A stretch of 64,000 nucleotides of DNA from assembly GCF_014203595.1 (NCBI RefSeq), contig NZ_JACHJK010000002.1, forward strand, positions 310,001-374,000, read 5' to 3'. Shown piece after piece: positions 1-9,792 of this stretch (its first letter is position 1; each line of letters starts with the position of its first letter). The notes under the pieces are model-generated. The model made no database searches. It saw only the letters and a program-made list of their open reading frames with translations, and was not told the origin of the DNA. The translations under genes were made by a program, and so were the position numbers. The stretch comes from Streptomyces echinatus (GTDB lineage Bacteria > Actinomycetota > Actinomycetes > Streptomycetales > Streptomycetaceae).

Positions 1-64
1 CACCCACCAGGACAACCCGGCGCCCACACCGACGGGTTGACGCCGGAGGCGCACGGCCGACCGC

Positions 65-111
65 CGCTCAGGCGCTCAGGCGCTCAGGCGCTCAGGCGCT
101 CAGGCGCTCAG
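65..111. repeat. Tandem octamer repeat, about 5.9 copies of CGCTCAGG
   Basis: The unit CGCTCAGG is repeated head to tail without mismatch: five full copies plus seven bases of a sixth. The stop codon of the adjacent minus-strand gene (TGA, 100-102) lies inside the array. Because the unit is 8 bp, gain or loss of a copy shifts the reading frame of anything read through it, but here it can only alter the last codons or the 3' untranslated region. Confidence 0.9.
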
Positions 112-705
112 CAGAATCTCGCAGGAGCAGTGGTGGAACTCCAGGCCGAGTTCGTGGTCCACGGCCTCGTTCGAGCGCGTGGCGGCCGCGCTGACCTTCT
201 CCCAGGAGCCGTACTTGAGGTACAGCTGGTCCGCCGTCGGGCCGAGCGGGTTGCCGTACTTCTTGATGTTGCGGGCCTCCAGCTCCGCGACCTGCTCCGG
301 GGTCATGCCGGCGCGGACGATGTCCTTGGCGTCGTTGCGCATCTGGACCAGGGTGCGGGCGACGTCCTCCTCCGAGCGGCCTTCGGCCCGCATGTCGCAC
401 GCGGTGCGCTCCATGTCCGCCAGCAGATCGTGGTAGCGCATGCGCTGTCCGCGGGCGACCTCGCGCTCCTGCGGTGTCTCGCGCCGGATCTGGCACACCA
501 CGGGTTCCGGGCTGGTGCACGGGCCGTGGTCCGGGGGTGCCTGGGAGACGGGGCCCACGACGACCGGTCCGCAGTCGGCGGCGGCCCGGCAGACATGGGC
601 CGGCGGTGCGGCGAAGACGGGCTGCGCGGGGACGAGCAGGGCCTGAGCGGCCAGTACGGCGGGGACGATGCGACGGGCCACGGAACGCAGGCTGGGAAGC
701 GACAT
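100..705 (-). CDS. Secreted protein of unknown family
   Basis: I do not recognise this 201-aa protein. From the ATG at 705 it begins with a typical signal peptide: basic residues up to about position 13, a hydrophobic core ending around ALLVPAQPVFA, and a cleavage site near residue 33. A short region with two cysteines and many prolines follows, then a strongly charged, probably helical part (residues 75-150), and the C-terminus holds an HHCSC motif. An in-frame start 78 nt upstream would put 26 polar residues before the signal peptide, so I prefer 705, although no good Shine-Dalgarno sequence is visible. The stop codon falls in a tandem octamer repeat. Helical repeats and paired cysteines suggest an extracytoplasmic protein, but no function can be assigned. 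Confidence 0.7.
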   Translation of the reverse strand: MSLPSLRSVARRIVPAVLAAQALLVPAQPVFAAPPAHVCRAAADCGPVVVGPVSQAPPDHGPCTSPEPVVCQIRRETPQEREVARGQRMRYHDLLADMERTACDMRAEGRSEEDVARTLVQMRNDAKDIVRAGMTPEQVAELEARNIKKYGNPLGPTADQLYLKYGSWEKVSAAATRSNEAVDHELGLEFHHCSCEILLSA

Positions 706-982
706 GCGCCCATCGTCGAGTGGATCATGGGGAAGGGAGCGCTCCGACGGGCGGTCATGCCTCGTACGAGTGCCGGACTCCACTCAGCCGAGTGAATTCG
801 GCACCGCCCGCGGCCCATAGCGCCGACGGCCGGACCGCGCGGGACCGGCCCGGCACCGAGACGGACCCGGCGGGCTGACGGTGTGGTCCCCGGACGCGTC
901 CACCAGGGCACGCTCAGGGACGCGCCACCGACGGCGCAGGTCCCCCGGCCGGTTCGCCTCCCGCGACAGGGGCAAGGGACCG

Positions 983-1011
983 TTGCCAGGGCCCTACGCG
1001 TGCCCTACGGT
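983..1011 (+). promoter_or_regulatory. Sigma-70-like promoter TTGCCA-17-TACGGT
   Basis: TTGCCA (983-988) and TACGGT (1006-1011) are separated by 17 bp, a good match to the Streptomyces HrdB consensus. A transcript starting near 1018 would carry the small ORF at 1055 and then the endonuclease/phosphatase-like gene. This is a pattern match only. Confidence 0.4.
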
Positions 1012-1054
1012 TGCGCGCGTCAACCTCGCCCCCGCCCTGGGGAGTTGATACGAC

Positions 1055-1138
1055 GTGCTGTCCCGACGAAACGCGTCCGCCGCCACCGCGACCGTCACCG
1101 TACCCGCCCCGGAGCAGCCCCCGCCGAGGCAGCCCTGA
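1055..1138 (+). CDS. Possible small ORF, 27 aa leader peptide
   Basis: A GTG codon preceded by GGGGAG (1039-1044) opens a 27-codon frame rich in Ala, Thr and Pro that ends in TGA. It lies between a good promoter and the secreted hydrolase gene 130 bp downstream, so it may be a translated leader. No signal peptide or known motif is present. GC-rich DNA gives many chance ORFs, so this rests only on the promoter, ribosome-binding site and position. Confidence 0.3.
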   Translation: MLSRRNASAATATVTVPAPEQPPPRQP

Positions 1139-1271
1139 GGCTGGTGGGGCCGGCATGACCCACCGCCCCTCCCCCCGGCTCCGGCTCGTACCGATGGGAG
1201 AGCGGCGTCGTGCGATCCGCCGCCCCGGGACCGCGCTCCGCGCGACTTGCCGCTTCGACCTGGAGGGTTCT

Positions 1272-2174
1272 GTGGACCGCAAGAACCGACGGCTCGCCCA
1301 CCGCGCGCCTGCCATCGCCGTGCTCGCCGCCACCGCCGTGCTCGGCGCGATGTCGCCGCCCGCGGACGCGGCCGGCCGGGCGGCCGGCACCGGGCCTGCC
1401 GCCGCTTCCCCGCACGGCCCGCGCGTGCCGCTGCGCGTCGCCACCTACAACATTCACGCCGGTGCCGGCCAGGACAACGTCTTCGACCTCGAACGCACAG
1501 CGGCCGCGATCCGCGATCTGGACGCCGACGTGATCGGCCTCCAGGAGGTCGACGTGCACTGGGGCGCCCGGAGCGACTACACCGACGAGGCCCGGGAACT
1601 GGCCGGACGACTGCACATGCGGGTCTTCTTCGCGCCGATCTACGACCTCCCCGCGGACACGGCGGACGGGCCGCGGCGGCAGTACGGCGTCGCGGTGCTG
1701 AGCCGCTTCCCGGTGCGCGACGCGCAGAACCACGAGATCACCCGGCTGTCCACGCAGACACCCGACCCGGTGCCGGCACCGGCGCCGGGCTTCGCCGAGG
1801 TGACGGTCAAGGCCCGCGGCACACTCGTGCACGTGTACGCGACCCACCTGGACTACCGCGCGGACCCCTCGGTCCGGCGCGCCCAGGCCGACGACATGCT
1901 GGCCGTGCTGGCCGAGGACCGGGGCCCGAAGATCCTCCTCGGCGACTTCAACGCCGAGCCGGACGCGCCGGAACTGGCCAGGCTGTGGGGCCCGTTGCGG
2001 GACTCCGCGCCGGACGGCGGCAAGACCTACCCGGCGGTCGGCCCGGTCAAGCGCATCGACGTCGTGGCCGTCTCACCGGACGTCACCGTCGCCCGCACGC
2101 ACGAGTCCGCGACGGCGGCCTCCGATCACCGCCCGGTGGTGGCGGACCTTCTGCTGCGCCGCCACCGCCGCTGA
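1272..2174 (+). CDS. Secreted endonuclease/exonuclease/phosphatase family protein
   Basis: This 300-aa protein has the DNase I-like fold shared by nucleases, sphingomyelinases and inositol phosphatases. Visible motifs in order are RVATYNIHAG (start of the domain), DVIGLQEVD with the metal-binding Glu, GDFNAEPDAPEL with the catalytic Asp/Asn pair, and ASDHRPVVADL with the final Asp-His pair. The GTG start at 1272 has GGAGGG 5 nt upstream and places a signal peptide (RKNRR, then a hydrophobic stretch, cleavage near residue 34) at the N-terminus, so the enzyme should act outside the membrane. The substrate cannot be told from the sequence; close relatives are annotated as endonuclease/exonuclease/phosphatase family proteins. 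Translation from further upstream would destroy the signal peptide. Confidence 0.85.
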   Translation: MDRKNRRLAHRAPAIAVLAATAVLGAMSPPADAAGRAAGTGPAAASPHGPRVPLRVATYNIHAGAGQDNVFDLERTAAAIRDLDADVIGLQEVDVHWGARSDYTDEARELAGRLHMRVFFAPIYDLPADTADGPRRQYGVAVLSRFPVRDAQNHEITRLSTQTPDPVPAPAPGFAEVTVKARGTLVHVYATHLDYRADPSVRRAQADDMLAVLAEDRGPKILLGDFNAEPDAPELARLWGPLRDSAPDGGKTYPAVGPVKRIDVVAVSPDVTVARTHESATAASDHRPVVADLLLRRHRR

Positions 2175-2358
2175 GCGCCACAGCCACTGAGACGGGGCAC
2201 GAAGGGCGGCCGGCCTCCCGGCCGAAACTCCTTTGCATGCTCCTGACAATCTCGCGGTTCCGTGGCACCCTGCCTCACGCACGTCCGTCCGCACCGTTCT
2301 TCGTTCCCCCCACCCTGCCCGGTCCCGACCGGTCCGGGCACGGCAGAAGGAGACCTGC

Positions 2359-3342
2359 GTGAGACGACACCGCACTGCCGTGGGCATTCTGCTGGCCGTC
2401 GGAGCACTGCTCACCGGCGGCCTCGTCCAGGCCGGGGCCGCCGAGGCGGCCCCGGTGGCGACGCCTTCCGGACCGTCGGCCGCGGCCCACACCGCTTCGG
2501 CCACGGAACAGCACCGGGCCCGCGCCTTCTGGACCGCCGAGCGCATGCGGGGGGCCACCCCCCTCGATCTGCTGCTGACCGAGCAGGCGGCCAAGACCCT
2601 CAAGTCCCCCGAGCCGCACGGGAGTCCGACCACCGTGGCCCCCACCCCCGCCCTCGCGTCCTTCCCGCAGGCGGGCGGCCCCTGGACCGGCGGCGGAGCC
2701 GTCGTCACCACCTCGGGCCGGGTGTTCTTCACCTTCCAGGGGCGCACCGCCTCCTGCACCGGCAACGCCGTCACCAGCCAGAACGCCAGCACCGTCGTCA
2801 CGGCCGGGCACTGTGTGAAGTACCAGGGCAGCTGGCACACCAACTGGGTCTTCGTGCCCGCGTACAACAACGGCAACGCCCCGTACGGCCAGTGGACCGC
2901 GGCGAGGACACTGACGACGCCGCAGTGGGAGGCGAGCGAGGACATCAACTACGACGTCGGCGCCGCGGTCGTGGCGCCCCTGAACGGCAAGACGCTCACC
3001 TCGGTCGTCGGCGCGCAGGGCATCCAGTTCAACGGCGGCTACAACAAGCCGATGTACTCCTTCGGCTTCCCGGCCGCGGCGCCGTACGACGGCACGAAGC
3101 TCATCTACTGCGGCGGCAACAGTTCCAAGGACTTCCTGTTCACGCAGGATCACAGCCTCGGCTGCAACATGACGGGCGGTTCCAGCGGCGGCCCCTGGTT
3201 CACCGGCTTCGACGAGGCCACCGGCACCGGTCTGCAGGTCTCCGTGAACAGCTTCGGCTATTCGTTCCTGCCGAACTGGATGTTCGGCCCGTACTTCGGC
3301 GACGTGGTCAAGGCCCTGTACGACAAGGCCCGGACGTCGTAG
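2359..3342 (+). CDS. Secreted trypsin-like serine protease (S1/V8 type)
   Basis: The 327-aa product starts at a GTG with AGAAGGAG upstream and has a signal peptide of about 30 residues followed by a roughly 85-residue pro-region. The catalytic triad is clear: His in VVTAGHCVK, Asp in NYDVGAAVV and Ser in MTGGSSGGPWF. Two cysteine pairs (CTGN with GHC, CGG with GCN) match the disulfides of this fold. It resembles the glutamyl-endopeptidase-like trypsin family that is abundant in Streptomyces secretomes. It probably matures by removal of the pro-region and degrades protein outside the cell. The specificity is not evident. The gene stands alone and converges on the copper ATPase gene. Confidence 0.88.
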   Translation: MRRHRTAVGILLAVGALLTGGLVQAGAAEAAPVATPSGPSAAAHTASATEQHRARAFWTAERMRGATPLDLLLTEQAAKTLKSPEPHGSPTTVAPTPALASFPQAGGPWTGGGAVVTTSGRVFFTFQGRTASCTGNAVTSQNASTVVTAGHCVKYQGSWHTNWVFVPAYNNGNAPYGQWTAARTLTTPQWEASEDINYDVGAAVVAPLNGKTLTSVVGAQGIQFNGGYNKPMYSFGFPAAAPYDGTKLIYCGGNSSKDFLFTQDHSLGCNMTGGSSGGPWFTGFDEATGTGLQVSVNSFGYSFLPNWMFGPYFGDVVKALYDKARTS

Positions 3343-3410
3343 CCCGGACCTCCGGCAGCGTGACCGCCGGTCGCCGGCCGTCACAGGATTCCCTTTCGCC
3401 GTGAGCCAGT

Positions 3411-3445
3411 CCGTCGAGGGCCCCGGAGCGCCGGGCCCTCGACGG
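3411..3445. terminator. Bidirectional hairpin terminator
   Basis: A perfect 13-bp inverted repeat (3411-3423 with 3433-3445, 9-nt loop) lies between the convergent protease and copper-ATPase genes. It can act on both transcripts. Confidence 0.7.
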
Positions 3446-3489
3446 GCGTTCCCGCGGTGGTGTGCCACGGTGTCCTTCCCCGCGTCCGG

Positions 3490-5751
3490 CTATCCGTCGA
3501 CGGCCCGGAAGCCGCGCAGGCGCAGGCTGTTGCCGACCACGAAGACGGAGGAGAAGGCCATGGCCGCTCCCGCGATCATCGGGTTGAGCAGTCCCGCCGC
3601 GGCCAGCGGAAGGGCGGCGACGTTGTAGGCGAACGCCCAGAACAGGTTCGACCGGATGGTGCCCAGGGTCCTGCGGGCGAGCCGGATGGCGTCCGCCGCG
3701 ACCCTCAGGTCCCCGCGCACGAGGGTGAGGTCTCCGGCCTCGATCGCGGCGTCCGTACCCGTGCCCATGGCCAGACCCAGGTCGGCCTGGGCCAGGGCCG
3801 CCGCGTCGTTCACGCCGTCGCCGACCATGGCCACCGAACGGCCCTCCCCCTGCAGGCGCTTGACCACGTCGACCTTGTCCTGCGGAAGCACCTCGGCGAT
3901 CACCTGCCCGGGCTCGATACCGATCTCGGCGGCCACGGACTCGGCGACGGCCCGGTTGTCACCGGTCAGGAGCATGGGGGTCAGACCGAGGGCGCGCAGC
4001 CGGCGGATGGCCTCGGGGCTGGTCTCCTTGACGGCGTCGGCGACTTCGAGGACCCCGCGGGCCTCGCCGTCCCAGGCGACGGCGATGGCCGTGCGCCCGG
4101 CCTCCTCGGCGGCGGCCTTGGCGGCCCGCAGGTCCGCCGGCAGGGACATCGCCCAATCGGCGAGCAACTGCTCCCGGCCGACGAGGACGGCATGACCGTC
4201 GACGACGCCCTGGACACCGAGACCGGGGACGTTGGCGAAGTCCTCCGGGACGGGCAGCGCGCCGGCCCGGGCGGCGGCTCCGGCGGCGACGGCCTGGGCG
4301 ATCGGGTGCTCGGAGGAGTGTTCCAGGGCGCCGGCCAGCCGCAGGACGTCCGCCTCGGCCGTGCCCTCGGCGGAGTGGACGGCCAGCAGGGTCATACGGC
4401 CGGTGGTGACGGTGCCGGTCTTGTCCAGGACGATGGTGTCGACCTTGCGCGTGCTCTCCAGGACCTCGGGGCCCTTGATGAGGATGCCGAGCTGCGCGCC
4501 GCGCCCGGTGCCGACCATGAGCGCGGTCGGGGTGGCCAGCCCCAGGGCGCAGGGGCAGGCGATGATCAGGACGGCGACCGCCGCGGTGAAGGCGGCGCTG
4601 AGGCCGGCGCCGTTGCCCACCCAGAAGCCCAGGGTGCCGACGGCGAGCGCGATCACGACGGGGACGAAGACCCCGGAGATCCGGTCCGCGAGGCGCTGGG
4701 CGGCGGCCTTGCCGTTCTGGGCGTCCTCCACCAGCCTCGCCATCCGGGCGAGCTGGGTGTCGGCGCCGACCCGGGTGGCCTCCACGACCAGCCGTCCGCC
4801 GGCGTTCAGGGTGGCGCCGGTGACACCGTCCCCGGCGGAGACCTCGACCGGGACGGACTCGCCGGTGAGCATGGAGGCGTCCACGGCGGAGGAGCCCTCG
4901 ACGACCCTGCCGTCGGTGGCGATCTTCTCTCCGGGGCGGACGAGGAAGCGGTCGCCGACCTGCAGCTCCGCGACGGGCACGCGTTCCTCGCGGTCCCCGC
5001 GCAGCACGGTGACCTCCTTGGCGCCCAGCTCCAGCAGGGCCCTCAGGGCCGCGCCCGCCCGGCGCTTGGAGCGCGCCTCGAAGTACCGGCCGGCCAGGAT
5101 GAAGGCGGTCACGCCGGCGGCGGCCTCCAGGTAGATGTTGCCGGCGCCGTCGGCGCGGGCGATGGTCAGCTCGAAGGGGTGCGTCATGCCGGGCGTGCCG
5201 GCGGTCCCGAAGAAGAGCGCCCACAGCGACCAGAGGAACGCCGCCGACGTACCGACGGAGATCAGCGTGTCCATGGTGGCGGCGCCGTGCCGGGCGTTGG
5301 TCCAGGCGGCTCTGTGGAAGGGCCAGGCGGCGTACGTCACCACGGGCGCCGCCAGCGTCAGCGACAGCCATTGCCAGTACTCGAACTGGAGCACCGGGAC
5401 CATCGCCATCGCGATCACCGGTACGGCGAGCACCACCGCGGTGGTCAGCCGCTGCCGCAGGGGCCGCAGCTCGTCCGCCTCCCCGGCGGGGCCGGTGCCG
5501 GTCTCCGCCTCGGTGCGGACGGGCTCGGGTTCGCGCGCGGTGTAGCCGGTGGCCTCGACGGTGGCGATCAGATCCGCGACGGCTATGTCCTCGCGGAAGG
5601 TGACCTTGGCCTTCTCGGTGGCGTAGTTGACGGTGGCCTCGACGCCGTCCATGCGGTTGAGCTTCTTCTCGACGCGGGCGGCGCACGAGGCGCAGGTCAT
5701 GCCGCCGATGGCGAGTTCGACCTCGGTGGCACCGGAAACGGTGGTGGACAA
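3490..5751 (-). CDS. copA: Copper-translocating P-type ATPase
   Basis: This is a P1B-type ATPase that exports monovalent copper across the plasma membrane. An N-terminal heavy-metal-associated domain carries GMTCASC (Cys20 and Cys23). The membrane domain has the CPC metal site (residues 399-401). The phosphorylation motif DKTGT has Asp443, and the hinge motif [10 protein letters not shown] follows. I place the start at the TTG at 5751 because GAGGAG ends 5 nt upstream; another TTG 15 nt further up is less well placed. At 753 aa it has the normal length for CopA with one metal-binding domain. Three palindrome-like C/G tracts upstream resemble CsoR operators, so copper induction through CsoR is likely. 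No copZ or csoR gene is next to it in this window. Confidence 0.93.
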   Translation of the reverse strand: MSTTVSGATEVELAIGGMTCASCAARVEKKLNRMDGVEATVNYATEKAKVTFREDIAVADLIATVEATGYTAREPEPVRTEAETGTGPAGEADELRPLRQRLTTAVVLAVPVIAMAMVPVLQFEYWQWLSLTLAAPVVTYAAWPFHRAAWTNARHGAATMDTLISVGTSAAFLWSLWALFFGTAGTPGMTHPFELTIARADGAGNIYLEAAAGVTAFILAGRYFEARSKRRAGAALRALLELGAKEVTVLRGDREERVPVAELQVGDRFLVRPGEKIATDGRVVEGSSAVDASMLTGESVPVEVSAGDGVTGATLNAGGRLVVEATRVGADTQLARMARLVEDAQNGKAAAQRLADRISGVFVPVVIALAVGTLGFWVGNGAGLSAAFTAAVAVLIIACPCALGLATPTALMVGTGRGAQLGILIKGPEVLESTRKVDTIVLDKTGTVTTGRMTLLAVHSAEGTAEADVLRLAGALEHSSEHPIAQAVAAGAAARAGALPVPEDFANVPGLGVQGVVDGHAVLVGREQLLADWAMSLPADLRAAKAAAEEAGRTAIAVAWDGEARGVLEVADAVKETSPEAIRRLRALGLTPMLLTGDNRAVAESVAAEIGIEPGQVIAEVLPQDKVDVVKRLQGEGRSVAMVGDGVNDAAALAQADLGLAMGTGTDAAIEAGDLTLVRGDLRVAADAIRLARRTLGTIRSNLFWAFAYNVAALPLAAAGLLNPMIAGAAMAFSSVFVVGNSLRLRGFRAVDG

Positions 5752-5798
5752 GTCTGCTCCTCGCAACTCATGGACGCGGCGGACTCCGGATCTCCAGG

Positions 5799-5898
5799 TA
5801 CCTCCCCTGGGTATCCGAGGACGACCTCATAGATACCCCCCACCCGTATATAGACGCAAGCCCTCGCACCACATCAGGCCACTACCCCTGGGCGGTAT
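5799..5898 (-). promoter_or_regulatory. CsoR-like operator sites upstream of copA
   Basis: Three C-tract elements lie between copA and the riboswitch: TACCTCCCCTGGGTAT (5799-5814), ATACCCCCCACCCGTAT (5833-5849) and TACCCCTGGGCGGTAT (5883-5898). Actinobacterial CsoR operators have the form TACCC...GGGTA, which the first and third match best. Copper-bound CsoR would release such sites and turn on the exporter. Confidence 0.45.
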
Positions 5899-6004
5899 AT
5901 GCGCGAGCTGTCCGCCGAGTCGGCCCTCACGTGACCGCCGGGCCGGGGAATCGGCCGGTAATCACGGGCGCGCGGCCGCGGCCCGGCCACAGCGGTTAGG
6001 CTGA

Positions 6005-6202
6005 CCCGTGCAGCTGGTTCGCCCCGTCCGCCAGGCGGGACGCGTCGTAAGAGGGAACCCGGTGGGAATCCGGGACTGCCCCGCAGCGGTGAGCGGGAAC
6101 GACCGCCGTCATACGCACTGGGTCCGCGAGGGCCTGGGAAGCGACGGCCACTAGGTGTCTCGTACGACAACGAGACGTGCCCGCGAGTCCGAAGACCTGC
6201 CA
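6005..6202 (+). promoter_or_regulatory. Cobalamin riboswitch upstream of metE
   Basis: The conserved elements of the B12 aptamer are present in order: AAGAGGGAA followed by CCGGTGGGAATCCGG, GCCCCGCAGCGGT, the B12-box region around CACTGG, GGGAAGCG, and the 3' part GCGAGTCCGAAGACCTGCC. About 165 nt separate its end from the metE start and should form the expression platform. Repression of B12-independent methionine synthase by cobalamin is established for Streptomyces. Confidence 0.93.
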
Positions 6203-6368
6203 ACTGCCCGCGCGCGAACGACTCGGGCGCGGACATTCCGGTGACCTCGAGGGCGGGTCGGCGTGCACACGGACGGACGGGCAGACCACTGCCGTCCGCT
6301 CGGCCACCCCTTCGCGCTCTCGTCCCGTCCCCGGGATCTCAGGGATTCATCTCGCGAAGGAGATCTCC

Positions 6369-8687
6369 GTGACCACCAAGTCCGCAGCCGCGGCAGCACG
6401 GGCCACCGTGTACGGCTACCCCCGCCAGGGCCGGCACCGGGAGCTGAAGAAGGCCGTCGAGGGCTACTGGAAGGGCGGCGTCACCGCCGACGCCCTGCGC
6501 GCCACCGCCGCCGGCCTGCGCCGCGAGAACTGGCGGCAGCTCGCCGAGGCGGGCATCCACGAGGTGCCCACCGGCGACTTCTCGTACTACGACCACGTCC
6601 TGGACACCACCGTCATGGTCGGTGCGATCCCCGCACGTCACCGGGAGGCCGTCGCCGCCGGCCCGCTGGACGGCTACTTCGCCATGGCGCGCGGCACGCA
6701 GGACGTGGCGCCGCTGGAGATGACGAAGTGGTTCGACACCAACTACCACTATCTGGTGCCGGAGCTGGGCCCGGACACGGTGTTCACCGCCGACCCGGCC
6801 AAGCAGGTCGCGGAGCTGACGGAGGCCCTCGCCCTGGGCCTCACCGCGCGGCCCGTCCTGGTCGGCCCGGTCACCTACCTCCTGCTCGCCAAGCCGGCAC
6901 CGGGCGTGGCCGCCGGCTTCGAACCGCTCACCCTCCTCGACCGCCTGCTCCCCGTGTACGCCGAGGTCCTCGCCGACCTGCGCGCGGCCGGCGCGGAGTG
7001 GGTGCAGCTGGACGAGCCCGCGCTGGTCCAGGACCGAACGCCGGCCGAACTGAACGCCGCCGCGCGCGCCTACCGCGGCCTCGGCGCCCTCACCGACCGT
7101 CCCCGGCTGCTGGTGGCGTCCTACTTCGGCCGGCTCGGCGAGGCTCTGCCGGTGCTCGCCAAGGCCCCGGTGGAGGGCCTGGCCCTGGACTTCACCGAGG
7201 CCGCCGCCGCCAACCTCGACGCTCTCGCCGCCGTCGGCGGGCTGCCCGGCAAGCGCCTGGTCGCCGGTGTCGTCAACGGCCGCAACGTCTGGGTGAACGA
7301 CCTGGAGAACTCGCTCGCCACGCTCGGGACCCTGCTGGGCCTCGCGGACCGGGTGGACGTGTCGGCGTCCTGCTCCCTGCTGCACGTCCCGCTCGACGCC
7401 GCCCTGGAACGCGACATCGACCCGCAGATCCTGCGCTGGCTCGCCTTCGCGCGGCAGAAGACGCGCGAGACCGTCACGCTCGCCAAGGGCCTGGCCCAGG
7501 GCACCGACACGATCGCCGCCGAACTCGCCGCCAACCGGGCCGATCTGGCCTCCCGCGCCGGCTCTCCCCTCACCCGCGACCCGGCCGTACGGGCCCGCAC
7601 CACCGCCGTGACGGATGCCGACGCCCGCCGCACCCCGTCGTACACCGAGCGCGCCGCCGCCCAGCGGGCCCATCTGGGCCTGCCGCCGCTGCCGACCACG
7701 ACGATCGGCTCCTTCCCGCAGACGGACGAACTGCGGGCCGCGCGCGCGGCGTTGCGCGGCGGCCGCCTGGACACCGCCGGATACGAGGAACGCGTCAAGG
7801 CGGAGATCCAGGAGGTGATCTCCTTCCAGGAGAAGGCCGGCCTGGACGTCCTGGTGCACGGCGAGCCCGAACGCAACGACATGGTCCAGTACTTCGCGGA
7901 GCAGCTCACCGGCTACCTCGCCACCCGGCACGGCTGGGTCCAGTCCTACGGCACCCGCTACGTCCGCCCGCCCGTCCTGGCCGGCGACATCTCCCGCCCC
8001 GCACCGATGACGGTGCGCTGGACGAGGTACGCCCAGTCCCTCACCGGCCGCCCGGTCAAGGGCATGCTCACCGGCCCCGTGACCATGCTGGCCTGGTCCT
8101 TCGTCCGGGACGACCAGCCCCTCGGCGACACCGCCCGGCAGGTCGCCCTCGCCCTGCGCGACGAGGTGAACGACCTGGAGGCGGCCGGCACGGCGGTGAT
8201 CCAGGTGGACGAGCCCGCCCTGCGCGAGACGCTGCCGCTGCGCGCCGCCGACCGGGCCGCCTATCTGGCCCGGGCGACGGAAGCGTTCCGGCTCACCACC
8301 GCCGGGGTGCGTCCGGACACCCAGATCCACACCCACATGTGCTACGCCGAGTTCGGTGACGTCGTCCAGGCCATCGACGACCTCGACGCCGACGTCATCA
8401 GCCTGGAGGCGGCCCGTTCGCACATGCAGGTCGCCCGCGAGCTGGCCGCGCACGGCTACCCGCGCGAGGCGGGGCCGGGTGTGTACGACATCCACTCTCC
8501 GCGCGTGCCGAGCCCCGAGGAGGCCGCCGGGCTGCTGCGCACCGGTCTGCTGGCGATCCCGGCCGAGCGACTGTGGGTCAACCCGGACTGCGGGCTGAAG
8601 ACCCGCGGCTGGCCGGAGACCCGCGCTTCCCTGGAGAACCTGGTGGCGGCGGCCCGTACGGTCCGTGAGGAGCTGTCCGGCTCCTGA
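6369..8687 (+). CDS. metE: Cobalamin-independent methionine synthase
   Basis: The enzyme transfers a methyl group from 5-methyltetrahydropteroyltriglutamate to homocysteine, the last step of methionine synthesis, without vitamin B12. The 772-aa length and two-barrel layout are normal. The C-terminal half has the zinc ligands HTHMC (His656, Cys658) and NPDCG (Cys741); the 83-residue spacing equals that of E. coli MetE. The N-terminal half begins with a typical [18 protein letters not shown] precedes the GTG start. A cobalamin riboswitch lies in the leader, so the gene should be off when B12 is available and the B12-dependent MetH can work. Confidence 0.97.
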   Translation: MTTKSAAAAARATVYGYPRQGRHRELKKAVEGYWKGGVTADALRATAAGLRRENWRQLAEAGIHEVPTGDFSYYDHVLDTTVMVGAIPARHREAVAAGPLDGYFAMARGTQDVAPLEMTKWFDTNYHYLVPELGPDTVFTADPAKQVAELTEALALGLTARPVLVGPVTYLLLAKPAPGVAAGFEPLTLLDRLLPVYAEVLADLRAAGAEWVQLDEPALVQDRTPAELNAAARAYRGLGALTDRPRLLVASYFGRLGEALPVLAKAPVEGLALDFTEAAAANLDALAAVGGLPGKRLVAGVVNGRNVWVNDLENSLATLGTLLGLADRVDVSASCSLLHVPLDAALERDIDPQILRWLAFARQKTRETVTLAKGLAQGTDTIAAELAANRADLASRAGSPLTRDPAVRARTTAVTDADARRTPSYTERAAAQRAHLGLPPLPTTTIGSFPQTDELRAARAALRGGRLDTAGYEERVKAEIQEVISFQEKAGLDVLVHGEPERNDMVQYFAEQLTGYLATRHGWVQSYGTRYVRPPVLAGDISRPAPMTVRWTRYAQSLTGRPVKGMLTGPVTMLAWSFVRDDQPLGDTARQVALALRDEVNDLEAAGTAVIQVDEPALRETLPLRAADRAAYLARATEAFRLTTAGVRPDTQIHTHMCYAEFGDVVQAIDDLDADVISLEAARSHMQVARELAAHGYPREAGPGVYDIHSPRVPSPEEAAGLLRTGLLAIPAERLWVNPDCGLKTRGWPETRASLENLVAAARTVREELSGS

Positions 8688-8708
8688 CGGCCCCTGCGCC
8701 GCCGGTCC

Positions 8709-8733
8709 GGCCCCGCGCGCGAGGCGCGGGGCC
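8709..8733 (+). terminator. Hairpin terminator after metE
   Basis: A perfect 10-bp GC stem (8709-8718 with 8724-8733) with a 5-nt loop starts 21 nt after the metE stop codon. Confidence 0.75.
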
Positions 8734-9087
8734 GGGCCGGCGTGCTGCGGTGCGGGCGAGTCGCGGCGTCTTTCTCGGCGGCCGCGGCCGGGCGCCGGCC
8801 GGCGGTGGGCTCGCCCGTGTGGGCATGGGGTGGATGCGGTGCCCGTGGTCGCCGGGCCGGGGATCCGTGGAAGCCGCGCAACCCCGCGGATGCTAGGTTC
8901 GCGAACGCGGCGGGCGGGAGGAGGGGGTGCGGGGCATGGTCCGGCGACCGGCGGAACCGCGAGGTCCGCGGCGAGGCCGCGCCGCCCGCGCACGCGGCGT
9001 CCCCACCAGGGACTTGGGCGTTCTCCGCCCCGGACCGGATCCTCACGGACACCCGCCTTCCCTGACGACCGTCCCAGGAGCGACCGC
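8734..9087. other. Intergenic region with one promoter-like hexamer
   Basis: No gene is supported in this 354-bp stretch. TAGGTT at 8894-8899 is a common Streptomyces -10 hexamer and would give a leader of about 185 nt for the next gene. I looked for a further cobalamin riboswitch in that leader and did not find the conserved boxes. Confidence 0.4.
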
Positions 9088-9669
9088 GTGACCAGCCGAG
9101 TGTTCCTCGTCTCCCCCGCCATGAGCGTGTCGCTGCGCCAGGCGCGCTTCGACGACGACGGCCCGCTCGACGCCACCGGCGCGGCGCGGGCCCGGTCGGC
9201 GGCCGGGTCGCTGCCCGCCGCGGCCCGGGTGCTCGTCTCCCCCGCCGAGCGCTGCCGTCGGACGACGGCCGCGCTGGGCCTCGACGGCGTGCCGGTGCCC
9301 GAGCTGGCGGGTCTCGACATGGGCCGCTGGCGAGGCCGCACGCTGGACGAGGTGGGGGCCGCCGAGCCGGAGGCGGTGGGCCGCTGGCTCTCCGACCCCG
9401 AATGCGCGCCGCACGGCGGTGAGTCCGTGCGGGACCTGTGCGCGAGGGTGGCTCGCTGGCTGGCGGACGCGCGGACGCTGGAGGGCCGTACGCTCGCCGT
9501 GGTCGAGCCGGAGGTGGTGCGGGCGGCCGTCGTCGACGCGCTGGGCCTTCCCGGTGCGGTGTTCTGGCGGCTGGACGTGCCGCCCCTGACCGTGACCGAA
9601 CTCAGTGGCCGGGCCGGGCGCTGGAACCTGCGGCTGGGGAGTGCGCCGGCCGCCGTGGAGAGCGAATAG
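9088..9669 (+). CDS. Histidine-phosphatase-fold protein lacking the catalytic histidines
   Basis: The 193-aa protein has the phosphoglycerate-mutase-like fold: after the N-terminal strand come [14 protein letters not shown] (the usual SP-x-x-R-x-x-x-TA block), [11 protein letters not shown] and HGGESVRDL. However, the N-terminal RHG motif that carries the phosphorylated histidine is replaced by VSPAMS, and the second catalytic histidine, normally in a THGG-like block, is replaced in [10 protein letters not shown]. It is therefore probably not an active phosphatase. It lies between B12-controlled metE and the cobalt transporter genes, and related proteins accompany CbtAB in other streptomycetes as far as I recall, which suggests a role in cobalt or cobalamin handling, perhaps ligand binding. 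CAGGAG supports the GTG start. Confidence 0.75.
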   Translation: MTSRVFLVSPAMSVSLRQARFDDDGPLDATGAARARSAAGSLPAAARVLVSPAERCRRTTAALGLDGVPVPELAGLDMGRWRGRTLDEVGAAEPEAVGRWLSDPECAPHGGESVRDLCARVARWLADARTLEGRTLAVVEPEVVRAAVVDALGLPGAVFWRLDVPPLTVTELSGRAGRWNLRLGSAPAAVESE

Positions 9670-9792
9670 GGCCTCTCGTCCGGGCCGGACCGGGCGGGCG
9701 GCGGGCGGCGGTTCGGGACGCCCTGCCGCGGCGACGGCGGTCCTGGGAGGCGCCGGTGACGGCGGTTCAAGAAGGGACGCGGGGACGGCGGT

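Noticed and set aside
8900..9087. A fourth cobalamin riboswitch before the histidine-phosphatase-fold gene
   Set aside because: The leader has neither the CCGGTG-AATCCGG pair nor the GCCACTG box.
6339..9770. A very long open frame on the minus strand opposite metE, and other frames above 500 codons opposite real genes
   Set aside because: Open antisense frames are expected in high-GC genomes. Their translations are rich in Arg, Gly and Ala and show no domain, while the plus-strand protein is a clear MetE.
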